A stretch of DNA of 64,000 bases from Mycobacterium parmense (GTDB taxonomy: Bacteria; Actinomycetota; Actinomycetes; Mycobacteriales; Mycobacteriaceae): assembly GCF_010730575.1 (NCBI RefSeq), contig NZ_AP022614.1:5270001-5334000 (forward strand), written 5' to 3'. Shown here piece by piece: positions 18,723 through 26,830 of the stretch. A program made the translations under genes and the position numbers. Every line of letters begins with the position of its first letter. Positions within the stretch are counted from its first letter, which is position 1. The notes under the pieces are model-generated. The model had not been told where the DNA came from and searched no databases. It was given only the letters and a program-made list of their open reading frames with translations.

Positions 18723-19153
18723 TCTTTTACACCGCGGCAGGGACACGACCTAGCGAGGACACTGTCGCGTTAGAGGACTTGCTGACTCCGACACTCGACG
18801 AGTTGGACACGATCGCTACCAATGGCGGTCTGGCGCGGGGCGTGCCGACCGGATTCGCTGATCTCGATGAGATCACCTGCGGGCTTCAGCCAGGAACCAT
18901 GGTTACCGTTGCGGCTCGTCCGGGCGTTGGAAAAGTCCGTTCTAGCACTGGATTTCATGCGATCGTGTTCGCTCAGACATCGGATGGCCAGTGTCATCTT
19001 CTCGTTGGAAATGAGTAAGTCCGAAATTGTGATGCGGCTGCTGGCGGCCGAAGCGAGGGTCAAACTTGCGGATATGCGTTCGGGGCGCATGAATGACGAT
19101 GACTGGATCCGGGTGGGCGGCACCATGAGTCAAATCAGCGATGCCCGGATTCG
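18723..19153 (+). pseudogene. Internal fragment of replicative helicase DnaB, frameshifted
   Basis: The first frame reads SEDTVALEDLLTPTLDELDT, ARGVPTGFADLDEITCGLQP and GTMVTVAARPGVGK, the linker and Walker A (ARPGVGK) of DnaB. After a shift at about 18935 the second frame continues LALDFMRSCSLRHRMASVIF, SLEMSKSEIVMRLLAAEARV, SDADMRSGR-like LADMRSGRMNDDDW and TMSQISDA. This is highly like mycobacterial DnaB but starts and ends abruptly. The left edge is the IS256 end and the right edge is an IS110 fragment. It must be a second, decayed copy, because a cell needs an intact dnaB elsewhere. Confidence 0.75.
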
Positions 19154-19154
19154 G

Positions 19155-19416
19155 CCCGTTGCTAGGAGGCGGAATTCGTGGCCGCGATTAACGGCGATCT
19201 AGCTAACTACGAGACCGTGGATAGGCTTGCGGGCATCGCTGGTCTTTCACCAGTGCCACACGATTCCGGGCGCGTCACGGGCAACCTGAAACGTCCACGC
19301 AGGTATGACCGGCGCTTACTCCGAGCCTGCTACATGGCTGCCCACAACAGTCTCCGCACCAGTCCAGCATCGCGTGCCTTCTACGACCGGAAACGAGCCC
19401 AGGGCAAACGCCACAG
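19155..19416 (+). pseudogene. IS110-family transposase, C-terminal fragment
   Basis: The frame AAINGDLANYETVDRLAGIA, GLSPVPHDSGRV, LKRPRRYDRRLLRACYMAAH, NSLRTSPASRAFYDRKRAQG, KRH is the transposase_20 region of IS110-type enzymes. The N-terminal DEDD part is missing. It joins the dnaB fragment on the left and an IS21-end repeat on the right. It differs from the copy at 2880. Confidence 0.7.
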
Positions 19417-19420
19417 TTGT

Positions 19421-19454
19421 CGGCGTCGTCTGAAAACTGACCCCGTGTCGACGC
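19421..19454 (+). repeat. IS21-end repeat, second copy
   Basis: A 34-base segment matches 5767-5800 at all but two positions and includes CTGAAAACTGACCCCGTGTC. It is cut off immediately to the right by the IS30 left end, so here only the tip of the IS21 terminus survives. Confidence 0.6.
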
Positions 19455-19457
19455 GGT

Positions 19458-20767
19458 GGTTTCTAGGTGCGGTCGCAACACTTCTCTAGATTCTGGAGGT
19501 TGTGTTGGCATCGTCGCGTCGGGTGAAGAAGGGGCCGGGACGTCGTCCGCAGTCGGCCAAGCGTCAGCGGTTCATGGAGTTGCGGGCTCGCGGGTGGAGC
19601 GTGCGGGCCGCGGCCCGCGAAGTCGGTGTGTCCCGGTCCGCTGCGACGAACTGGACACGCGGTTACAAGACCTACCGCAACGGCGTCGCGGTCGGGTTCG
19701 TCCCGCCGCTAGATCGACTAGCGGTCCGCCAGATCAGCACGCGATACCTGTCCCAGGACGAGCGCATCGAGATCGCCGATCTGCATCACTCAGGGCTGAG
19801 GGTGCGGACGATCGCCACCCGACTCGGTCGAGCGCCGTCGACGATTTCGAGGGAGCTACGGCGCAACGCACCAGCCGGCCGCGGATATCAGCCCTTCGAT
19901 GCCCACCGGCGAGCCACCGCGCGACGAGCACGTCACCACCGCCGTCGGGTCGACACCAACGACCAGCTCGGTAACGCGGTCGCCGAGCTGCTTCTTCAGC
20001 GTTGGAGCCCCCAACAGATCAGCCGTCACCTCCGCCACCGCTTCCCCGATGATTCATCGATGTGGTTATGCCACGAAAGCATCTATCAAGCTGTCTATCA
20101 ACCGAATTCACGTTTCATGCGGCCCTCGCGATTAGCGCCGCACCGACGCTCACCGCTGCGCACCGGTCGAGATCACCGCCGAGCGCATCACCGCCAGAGT
20201 TGCCGGCGGCCGCGGTTCCAGCAGCCGATGCTCACCATCCACGACCGGTCCTTCTCGGCTGTCGACCGGTCTGAAGCCGGCCACTGGGAAGGCGACCTTA
20301 TCATCGGTAATAACCACCTCTCGGCGATCGGCACTCTGGTCGAACGCCAGACCCGGATGCTGCGGTTGGTGCATCTGCCTCGCAGTGACGCCGACTCCCT
20401 GCACGCGGCCTTGGTGGCCCGCATGAAGGATCTGCCACCCACGCTGATGCGGTCGATCACCTGGGACCAGGGCACCGAGATGGCGCGCCACCTTGCCACC
20501 ACCGACAAGCTCGGCGCGCCCGTCTACTTCTGCGACTCCAGATCACCCTGGCAACGCGGCACGAACGAGAACACCAACGGACTGCTGCGCGACTACTTCC
20601 CGAAGGGCGTCACCCTCATCAGCCACCCGCCGGAGCAGTTGTTGGCCGTCGAACACGAACTCAACCATCGCCCCCGCATAGTCCTCCAAGACCGTTGCCC
20701 CGCCGATCTATTCGCTGCCCTGTTAGTCTCGAGTGATCCGTCGGTGTTGCGACGTTGAGTAGAACCC
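19458..20767 (+). mobile_element. Complete IS30-family insertion sequence
   Basis: The element is bounded by imperfect inverted repeats. The left one (from 19458) contains TTCTA-N8-GTCGCAACAC. The right one, ending at 20767, contains GTGTTGCGAC-N6-TAGAA, its near complement. It encloses one full-length transposase frame. It sits inside an IS21 end on the left. No clean short target duplication was identified by eye. Confidence 0.7.
19502..20758 (+). CDS. IS30-family transposase
   Basis: A 418-aa, apparently intact transposase. The N-terminal HTH has RARGWSVRAAAREVGVSRSA, followed by the IS30 HTH LSQDERIEIADLHHSGLRVR, TIATRLGRAPSTISRELRRN. The catalytic domain has GHWEGDLIIG, SITWDQGTEMA and FCDSRSPWQRGTNENTNGLL, RDYFPKG, containing the DDE residues. 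The GTG at 19502 is preceded by CTGGAGG at a good distance. It is the only IS in 5-22 kb that looks able to move. Confidence 0.9.
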   Translation: MLASSRRVKKGPGRRPQSAKRQRFMELRARGWSVRAAAREVGVSRSAATNWTRGYKTYRNGVAVGFVPPLDRLAVRQISTRYLSQDERIEIADLHHSGLRVRTIATRLGRAPSTISRELRRNAPAGRGYQPFDAHRRATARRARHHRRRVDTNDQLGNAVAELLLQRWSPQQISRHLRHRFPDDSSMWLCHESIYQAVYQPNSRFMRPSRLAPHRRSPLRTGRDHRRAHHRQSCRRPRFQQPMLTIHDRSFSAVDRSEAGHWEGDLIIGNNHLSAIGTLVERQTRMLRLVHLPRSDADSLHAALVARMKDLPPTLMRSITWDQGTEMARHLATTDKLGAPVYFCDSRSPWQRGTNENTNGLLRDYFPKGVTLISHPPEQLLAVEHELNHRPRIVLQDRCPADLFAALLVSSDPSVLRR

Positions 20768-20874
20768 ACCCCGTCGTCAACACCTCACACCTCTGCCGCG
20801 TGGACCGGCCCTAAGTCATTACGTCACGATCGGCGGTGCCCTTGCCGCCGCGAGTGTCCTCACGGGCAAGACAC

Positions 20875-21062
20875 TGCGAAAAGACCGCGCTTCGGCTCCA
20901 TCACCGCGAATCGTGCGTCGGGCACGGCCACTCGGATGTCGGTGGAGCTCAACATCTCGAATCCGCCCGCCACGCAAGTGCCGTTGACCGCGGCGATGAT
21001 CGGCTTGTACACGGGGAAGCGATGCAGGACGGCGTGGATTGCGTCGAGCTTGTCCAGAGAAG
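20875..21062 (-). pseudogene. Enoyl-CoA hydratase (crotonase) internal fragment
   Basis: Minus-strand reading gives LDKLDAIHAVLHRFPVYKPI, IAAVNGTCVAGGFEMLSSTD and IRVAVPDARFAVMEPKRGLF. That is the oxyanion-hole region and following helix of a crotonase-fold enzyme. Neither the N-terminus nor the C-terminus is present and the frame shifts at both edges. It lies directly beside the IS30 element, so it was probably truncated by rearrangements there. Confidence 0.65.
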
Positions 21063-21835
21063 AATCCGGTTATTTCCGCCTGCATCCTGCGAGTCCGAGG
21101 CGGTCGGCGGCATCTCGCTGCCAGATGTCAAGACCCGGGTGTGTGCCAAGTGATAGGTCGACGGTTCGGCGTGTTCGTTGGTCGCCTGTCTACCGGATGG
21201 TCATGAGGCGTTCGGTCGGCCCGGTGCCTGTAGGTGAGGGCGGGGTGGCAGCCGCGGTGTTTCTGTGGGACGGTGCGGCGCTCGATTCGATGCGGCTGCG
21301 GCCGGTGCTCATTGCGGCGATCCCCTCTTCGGGTGCGTTTCAGTAGATCTGCATATCAGTACGCGGATCAATGAGGGGTCCTGCACTTGGGCCCAAGGTG
21401 AGGCGCGGCACCCCTCGCGCGTCGTCGGCGATGAGTTGCCGGCGGGCGTCTGCTGAGGCCCTGTGTTGGGGACGGTCTAGGTGCACGCGGCGAGGTGTGA
21501 CTGCTGATCGGACTACGCAGGGAGCGATTTTTGGCCAACAGCGATACTGAATTCTAGGAAGAAAGGTTTCTGCAGATATCGGGCACCAACCGAGTAAGTC
21601 TAGTTTGCTGGCACCTTGAAACTCTGATAATCGTAATCAAGTCAGACTCTGGCCTGAATGATTCACGTTGTGCTCGATATCAGTAAGTACGCAGACGCGA
21701 ATTGGCGCATGTCAGTACACCAGTACATGGTTGTTGAACTGCTGCAATATACGATTGTAGGTGTGGAAGTCAGTGTCTACTGAAACACTGAATTTATGAA
21801 TATGAATCACTTTGCAAACAAGGTAGCCCAATTGG
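21063..21835. other. Gene-poor region becoming AT-rich to the right
   Basis: No recognisable gene. From about 21540 the base composition drops clearly in GC compared with all neighbours (for example TTGAAACTCTGATAATCGTA and TGCAATATACGATTG), and stops are frequent in every frame. This may be horizontally acquired DNA or an unusually long regulatory region for the secreted protein at 22038. Confidence 0.45.
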
Positions 21836-21870
21836 CTTGACGCTCACTTTCTGTAGTAGCTAAGCTGCAT
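21836..21870 (+). promoter_or_regulatory. Candidate sigma-70-like promoter
   Basis: TTGACG followed by 18 bases and TAAGCT resembles a mycobacterial SigA promoter (TTGACN / TANNNT). It points toward the small secreted protein gene about 165 bases downstream. Inference from sequence only. Confidence 0.3.
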
Positions 21871-22037
21871 TGCATAGCCAAAGTTCATACAGCTGGTGGC
21901 ATTGCTATCACCAGTTGTGGGAATCCAGTTGTGGGAATGGAGGTGAGCCCCATTACCACCTAAGTGACTGTGCAACGCACGACAAGTGCGCCGATCATAA
22001 CGCGATCATCTAATGATCCATGAATTCGGAGGGGAAC

Positions 22038-22376
22038 ATGACTTGCAAGACACGACGCCGCGGTATCACGATCAAGCTCGGCATGGCCGCAGGTGCAGCT
22101 TTGGCCGCCGGGCTCATCCCGATAGCCAGCGCGGGCGCTGCCTGGGCGGATGAGCCAGACCCAGGGATCACAGTTGGGGGCGGCGGGTCTGGTGGAGTGT
22201 CCACCCCGATCGGTGGGGGCAGGGCGTCGACCGGCGGGTCCGGTGCTTTCAACGACAATGGCGGCGGCTTCGGTACTGGCACGTCGGGCGGTTTGACCGG
22301 TCCGGGCGGCGCTGGGAGCGGCGCTTCCACCGGCGCGGGCGGTGGTTTCACCCTGCCGGGATTGCCGGGATTTTGA
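22038..22376 (+). CDS. Small secreted glycine-rich protein
   Basis: A 112-aa protein with a basic start (MTCKTRRRG), a hydrophobic stretch (LGMAAGAALAAGLIPIASAG) and a likely signal cleavage after AAWA. It continues as a low-complexity Gly/Ser/Thr chain rich in GGG and ends in LPGLPGF. An in-frame ATG exists at 22020, but GGAGGGG lies 5 nt before the ATG at 22038 and inside the longer version, so 22038 is the better start. It is probably exported or wall-associated. I do not recognise the family. Confidence 0.7.
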   Translation: MTCKTRRRGITIKLGMAAGAALAAGLIPIASAGAAWADEPDPGITVGGGGSGGVSTPIGGGRASTGGSGAFNDNGGGFGTGTSGGLTGPGGAGSGASTGAGGGFTLPGLPGF

Positions 22377-22793
22377 GGTAGGCACCGCAGCGGGAATCGA
22401 CATTTGACTGGCGTGGCCGCTAGCCGCGCAGCAACGGATGTCGACATGCGGGGCAAGCGGATGACGCACCCCGAAGCCTCGGGAGAGGACGTTTGCTTGG
22501 TGATTGGGACCGGTCGCCCGAGTCGCGCACATCGTGGCCGGGCGACCGCTCGTCGGCGGGTATGACGGTCGGCTGCCGAACACGCCTGGCGCCTGAAGCG
22601 GCCACCCATGATGCCGAGCATGAAGTGTTGGTGCGCGCGCCCAGTCGCAAAGTTCGTGATTGAGGCGTGACGGGCGGTCCACCACGCAACGCACGATGTC
22701 TTGCGGTCACCATCTTCCACCATCTTCGAGCCAGCGCCCGTTCACATCCGGCCACCAGGTCGGCAACGGGTCGCGGCGGGCAAGGCGGGCGGT
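22377..22793. other. Spacer with no gene recognised
   Basis: About 400 bases with only short, unsupported frames. Nothing resembling an RNA gene or repeat was seen. Confidence 0.4.
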
Positions 22794-23099
22794 TCATCGC
22801 GCTGCGCGGCGCACCAGACAGCGCGGTCGCCTGGCGTTTCTGCCGCGCGCTCGCAACGCCGTGCTGCGCCGCTTCATCGAGGCTGCAGTGCGCTTCATCG
22901 CGTCGATGAGGTCCTTGGCCTCGCCGATCGATTCCAAAATGGCCACCCGAGCTTGGCCGGCCTCCTTAGTCAGTGGTGTGCCCAGGAGCTGCCAGTCCGA
23001 GCGCAGCCAGTCGCGCGCCGCGCTGAGCGCTGATCTCACTTCGTCGATGCAGGCGCGGGCGTTCTCGAATAGTTCGGGACGAGTTGGCAGGTCAGCCAT
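22794..23099 (-). CDS. Hypothetical protein, mostly alpha-helical
   Basis: A 101-aa frame, MADLPTRPELFENARACIDE, then VRSALSAARDWLRSDWQLLG. An Arg-rich tail contains CLVRRAAR. GGACAACC lies just before the ATG. The amphipathic N-terminal half suggests a helical bundle. It has the same strand and close spacing as the next two genes and the VapBC pair, so they may form a transcript. No family recognised. Confidence 0.5.
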   Translation of the reverse strand: MADLPTRPELFENARACIDEVRSALSAARDWLRSDWQLLGTPLTKEAGQARVAILESIGEAKDLIDAMKRTAASMKRRSTALRARGRNARRPRCLVRRAAR

Positions 23100-23159
23100 G
23101 GGTTGTCCTTTGCGGCGGGTTGTAGCGGGAAGCCGTGGGAGTGACGGCCGGCGAGGTTT

Positions 23160-23501
23160 TCACCAGCCGGCGTAGGCAAGGGGCAGGTCGGCGATGACTT
23201 GTCGGCGTGATTCGTCGAGGCTGGCAGCAATGTCGCTGAGGCCATTTGCGCCAAGTGATCGCAAGAGTTCGCCGCCGGGCTCAGAGTTGTAAAAGCTCAC
23301 CATCGCCGCAAGGAACATCGCTTCGCCCGAGGACAGCCATCCGATAGCTGATCGGATCTCGTCGACCCTCGGCGAGAGATCCCACTTGCTGGTCGCGCTG
23401 TCCGGGGAAGTCTGGCCGTCGGCGAACCATCGGGGACCGGCGATCTCTACACCGCGCTGCCACGCTTGAAAAACGGTCTCATCATAGAAACGTGCTGACA
23501 T
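23160..23501 (-). CDS. Hypothetical protein
   Basis: A 113-aa protein starting MSARFYDETVFQAWQRGVEI. AGGAGGAGAAC lies 5 nt before this ATG, so it is preferred over the upstream ATG at 23525. The C-terminal half (GEAMFLAAMVSFYNSEPGGE, LLRSLGANGLSDIAASLDES) looks helical. It lies 20 nt downstream of the vapC stop on the same strand and may be co-transcribed with the toxin-antitoxin pair. Function unknown. Confidence 0.6.
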   Translation of the reverse strand: MSARFYDETVFQAWQRGVEIAGPRWFADGQTSPDSATSKWDLSPRVDEIRSAIGWLSSGEAMFLAAMVSFYNSEPGGELLRSLGANGLSDIAASLDESRRQVIADLPLAYAGW

Positions 23502-23521
23502 GTGTTCTCCTCCTGAGCCGT

Positions 23522-23929
23522 TCATGAGTTTCTTCCAGGTGTGACAATCGTTATCCCGAGGGCACGGGCGGCGTCGCTGAGTCGACTGTCATAGGCGACC
23601 ATGGCGGTCAATGGTGCTGTGGATGCGGCGATTTGAGCGGTGGCCAGGTGTATCGCATCGAGCGAGCGCAGCGCCGGATCGGGGTAGGCGGCCGCGGTGG
23701 CGCGGATGACCTGGTCGATTTCGAACCGATCCAGTCTGGCCAGCACAGAGGGGACAGCAGATAAGCCATTTGGGGCGACTGCGCGGATGGCTCTGGGGAG
23801 CTCCACTTCAGCCAAGGCAGATGTTATCCAACGTGTTTCGGTGCGTTCATCGAGCCAGTCAGCTAGAGCATCAGATTCGACTTCGATCCGGATCAGCTTG
23901 ACCAGAGCCGAGGTATCCAGGTAGATCAC
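23522..23929 (-). CDS. vapC: VapC-type PIN-domain ribonuclease toxin
   Basis: A 135-aa PIN-domain protein. MIYLDTSALVKLI carries the first catalytic Asp, a middle acidic position lies in the SALAEVELPRAI segment, SLDAIHLATAQIA carries the third, and AYDSRLSDAARALGI the fourth. VapC toxins cut specific RNAs, and the target here is unknown. It starts at GTG 3 nt after the stop of the antitoxin gene, so the two are co-translated. Confidence 0.88.
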   Translation of the reverse strand: MIYLDTSALVKLIRIEVESDALADWLDERTETRWITSALAEVELPRAIRAVAPNGLSAVPSVLARLDRFEIDQVIRATAAAYPDPALRSLDAIHLATAQIAASTAPLTAMVAYDSRLSDAARALGITIVTPGRNS

Positions 23930-23932
23930 CGG

Positions 23933-24205
23933 CTAATACCTTTCCTCGGCGCGCAGACGTTGCAATAGCGCGCCGGCGTCGAGATTGTCGTGCATCGGAA
24001 CGGTCGGCCGCGGGGCTGGGCCGGCCAGCGTCGCCGGTTGCACTCTGCCGGCAGTGATCAACGCATCCAGTGGGCCGGCGGTAGCGGGGATTATTCGGGC
24101 GATGACTTCCCCGCGCTCAGTAAGCGTGATCTCTTCGCCACGCTTGACGCGGGCCAAGACCTTTGCCGTCTCTTGGTTGAGCATTCGGAGAGGTACTTCA
24201 CTCAT
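23933..24205 (-). CDS. vapB: VapB-type antitoxin (Phd/YefM-like)
   Basis: A 90-aa protein with MSEVPLRMLNQETAKVLARV and KRGEEITLTERGEVIARIIP, the DNA-binding Phd/YefM fold, followed by a Pro-rich linker and the toxin-wrapping tail NLDAGALLQRLRAEERY. It neutralises the downstream VapC and probably represses its own operon. Direct repeats just upstream are candidate operators. Confidence 0.85.
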   Translation of the reverse strand: MSEVPLRMLNQETAKVLARVKRGEEITLTERGEVIARIIPATAGPLDALITAGRVQPATLAGPAPRPTVPMHDNLDAGALLQRLRAEERY

Positions 24206-24213
24206 ACCAATAA

Positions 24214-24236
24214 TGTACTACATAGTTGTACTACAT
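24214..24236 (-). promoter_or_regulatory. Direct-repeat operator of the vapBC operon
   Basis: Two identical 10-mers TGTACTACAT, at 24214-24223 and 24227-24236, are spaced with a 13-bp period and lie within 10-31 bases upstream of the vapB start. Their position suits binding by the antitoxin or the toxin-antitoxin complex. Confidence 0.5.
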
Positions 24237-24665
24237 GCTATGGTGGCGCAACTGGTTCGGAGCGCCGGCGGCCCATGTCCACACGCCCGCCCCCGAGAAT
24301 CAACCTATCGACGAAGCCGTTCAGGAACTCCGCGCCGGCCTCGTCGTCAGGCTCGCGGCCATCGGTGCTCACAAAGGGACCTATCCGTCTCTAGCTGCCT
24401 TGTCAGCTCAATTCTCACAGGTGGGGCAGAGATATGCGACGGTCAGCGCGTGGTTATACGGCCGAGCCATTCGCTTGATGCCGGCGGTCTGCGGGCGGTG
24501 CCGCTCAGTCAGTGCCGTCGTCCCGACCATTGGTGGCGCCAGCCACTCGGCCAACCTAGCCTTGACCTGCTCCGCCTGCTCCCGACTGTGGCACATGTCG
24601 TTTGCCATCTTTCCGAGTGTTACGCGGCAGGGGAGAAGGTCAAGTCCAGGGACGTGGTGTACGAC
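24237..24665. other. Spacer, no gene recognised
   Basis: Open frames run through this stretch on the plus strand (such as DEAVQELRAGLVVRLAAIG at about 24310), but none has a supported start or a known relative. It may include fragments of earlier mobile DNA cut by the IS1081-like element. Confidence 0.35.
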
Positions 24666-25989
24666 GTCGTCGTGTGATTCTTCGACTTGGTGGTTTAGGC
24701 GGTCAGTGCCGCCGGGGTGTCCTCCTGTTCTGTTGATGGCGTGTGGTCGGCGCGGGATTTGCTGAGGACGTCGAGGCCGAGGTAGCGGCGGGATTCGGCC
24801 CATTCGTCGTGTTGTTCGGCCAGCACCGCGCCGACGAGGCGGATTAGGGCGTTGCGGTCGGGGAAGATTCCGACGACGTCGGTGCGCCGGCGGATTTCCT
24901 TGTTGAGTCGTTCTTGTGGGTTGTTGGACCAGATCTGCCGCCAAATTTGTTTGGGGAAGGCGGTGAAGGCGAGCAGGTCGGCGCGGGCGTCTTCGAGGTG
25001 GTCGGCGACCTTGGGGAGCTTGTCGGCCAGTGCGTCGATGATGCGGTCATATTGGGCTGCAACGGAACCGGCGTCAGGTTGATCGAAGACCGAATGCAGT
25101 AGTGTGCGTACCCACGGCCACGATGATTTCGGAGTGATGGCCATCAGGTTGGTGGCGTAGTGGGTGCGACACCGTTGCCACGATGCCCCAGGCAGGGTGG
25201 CGCCGATCGCGGCCACCAGACCGGCGTGGGCGTCGGAAGTGACCAGACGGACCCCTGATAGGCCGCGGGCGGTCAGCGACCGCAGGAAGGTCAGCCAGCC
25301 GGCCCCGTCCTCGGCGGTGGTGACGTCGATGCCCAGGATTTCGCGGTAGCCCTCGGCGTTGACCCCGGTGGCGATCAGCGCGTGCACGTTGACCACCCGG
25401 CCTGCTTCGCGAACCTTGAGCACCAGGGCGTCAGCAGCCATGAACGTGTACGGGCCTGCATCCAGTGGCCGGGTCCGGAACGCCTCGACCGCGGCGTCGA
25501 GCTCTTTGGCCATCACGCTGACCTGGGACTTCGACAAGCTGGTGATGCCCAGAGTCTCGACGAGTTTGTCCATCCGCCGCGTCGAAACGCCCAGCAGGTA
25601 GCAGGTAGCCACCACCGTGGTCAGGGCCCGCTCGGCGCGTTTGCGCCGTTCCAGCAGCCAGTCCGGGAAGTACGAACCTTGCCTTAGCTTGGGAATCGCC
25701 AGATCCAATGTGCCTGCGCGGGTGTCAAACTCGCGGTGCCGATACCCGTTGCGGGAATTGGTGCGCTCGCTGCTGCGCTGGCCGTAGCCGGCACCGCACA
25801 CCGCGTCGGCTTCGGCGCCCATCAGGGCGTGAATGAAGGCGGCCAACAACTCGCGCAGCACATCAGGGTGCGTGGTGGTGAGTCGTTCGGCCAGCACGGC
25901 AGACAGGTCGATATCGTGGGCAATGGTCATCGCGTTGATTCCTTTGCTCGAGTGACTTTGGTCGGTCCCTCGAAGAATCACGCGATGAC
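24666..25989 (-). mobile_element. Complete IS1081-like (IS256-family) insertion sequence
   Basis: The ends are inverted repeats. The left one (24666-24685) is GTCGTCGTGTGATTCTTCGA. The right one (25970-25989) is its complement except at two positions. The element is 1324 bp long, in the size range of IS1081, and contains a full transposase frame. No obvious target duplication is visible in the flanks. Confidence 0.8.
24695..25930 (-). CDS. IS1081-like transposase (IS256 family)
   Basis: A 411-aa mutator-type transposase starting MTIAHDIDLSAVLAERL. Landmarks are ALMGAEADAVCGAGYGQRSS, GSYFPDWLLERRKRAERALT, YTFMAADALVLKVREAGRVV (first Asp), LVTSDAHAGLVAAIGATLPG (second Asp), WQRCRTHYATNLM and WSNNPQERLNKEIRRRTDVV with the final Glu. 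The ATG at 25930 is preferred to the upstream in-frame ATG at 25999, which lies outside the element. It appears intact and potentially mobile. Confidence 0.9.
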   Translation of the reverse strand: MTIAHDIDLSAVLAERLTTTHPDVLRELLAAFIHALMGAEADAVCGAGYGQRSSERTNSRNGYRHREFDTRAGTLDLAIPKLRQGSYFPDWLLERRKRAERALTTVVATCYLLGVSTRRMDKLVETLGITSLSKSQVSVMAKELDAAVEAFRTRPLDAGPYTFMAADALVLKVREAGRVVNVHALIATGVNAEGYREILGIDVTTAEDGAGWLTFLRSLTARGLSGVRLVTSDAHAGLVAAIGATLPGASWQRCRTHYATNLMAITPKSSWPWVRTLLHSVFDQPDAGSVAAQYDRIIDALADKLPKVADHLEDARADLLAFTAFPKQIWRQIWSNNPQERLNKEIRRRTDVVGIFPDRNALIRLVGAVLAEQHDEWAESRRYLGLDVLSKSRADHTPSTEQEDTPAALTA

Positions 25990-26571
25990 CTTCATTCATC
26001 CGGCTACGACACGCCGGTCATCACCGGCTCGTACACCACTCTGCTGGACGCAACTGGGGAGAACTGGCACCGTGACGAATTGACCACCAAGATAGAGTTC
26101 AACCTACGCCCATCCGCTTACGATCAGAGATCTTCAGGGTCACCAATGTCCGATAAGGCACCGCGGCACAAGCCTGCAGAACGGATGACAGCGGAACAGC
26201 TCCGCCGAGCAGCCGACGCTTGCCGAGACCTCGACGATCCGACGTTGATGGCGAAGGCTTGGGACGAGCCACCGCCGCCCGATATGCAAGCTTCAACAAA
26301 CACACCGCGTCAATTCGGCCAGCTACAGAATCTCTCAGTTTCCGACACCTTCGATAATCCGCTGCCTGACGTGGAAGTCGCTGCGTGGGAAGCCGATTGT
26401 CCCCTTAGGTCCCAGACTCCAACGCGGGCGTCCGCCTTACGAAATGCAACGTCGCAATTGTTACTCAATGGCCGGCGCGCCCTTGAACACCCCGGACTTG
26501 TCGTTGGACAGGTGCATTGTGAACGTACCGCGCAGCCAGGGCGTGTTTGGTGTTGTAATAGGAGACTCGTT
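25990..26571. other. Region with one weak hypothetical frame
   Basis: A plus-strand frame from ATG 26146 reads MSDKAPRHKPAERMTAEQLR, RAADACRDLDDPTLMAKAWD and stays open. No ribosome binding site is convincing, and the composition after about 26340 looks non-coding. I do not assign a function. Confidence 0.3.
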
Positions 26572-26779
26572 ATGCAGCCGGATCAGCAGATGATAGAAGC
26601 ACTGGTCAATTTGGCGACGAACGGCGTGCTGGACCGCATCGGCAACCGTGCCAAGCGTGCGCGGAATTGCGGCAGTGGGGACTGCACCCGCACCATCCTG
26701 AGCCGGGGAGCCCGTTTGTCGGCGACGACGCCGCTTTTAAGGAGGCGTATCCCTTAGTGCCGGCGGGGGATGCGGCGGT

Positions 26780-26815
26780 TGTCCGTTATCACTGGATCTG
26801 GGGCATTCTCAATGA
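26780..26815 (+). repeat. Left terminal inverted repeat of the vapBC unit
   Basis: It starts TGTCCGTTATCAC and ends CATTCTCAATGA, and pairs with 27544-27579. The base just outside is the end of the GCGGT duplication. The vapC stop codon lies about 15 bases inside. Confidence 0.8.
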
Positions 26816-26830
26816 ATCTGGGGCACGACG

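Noticed and set aside
26146..26757. Hypothetical protein MSDKAPRHKPAERMTAEQLR...
   Set aside because: The start has no supporting signal and the frame runs into the supported gene at 26572 in the same frame with a change in composition; kept only as a weak note.
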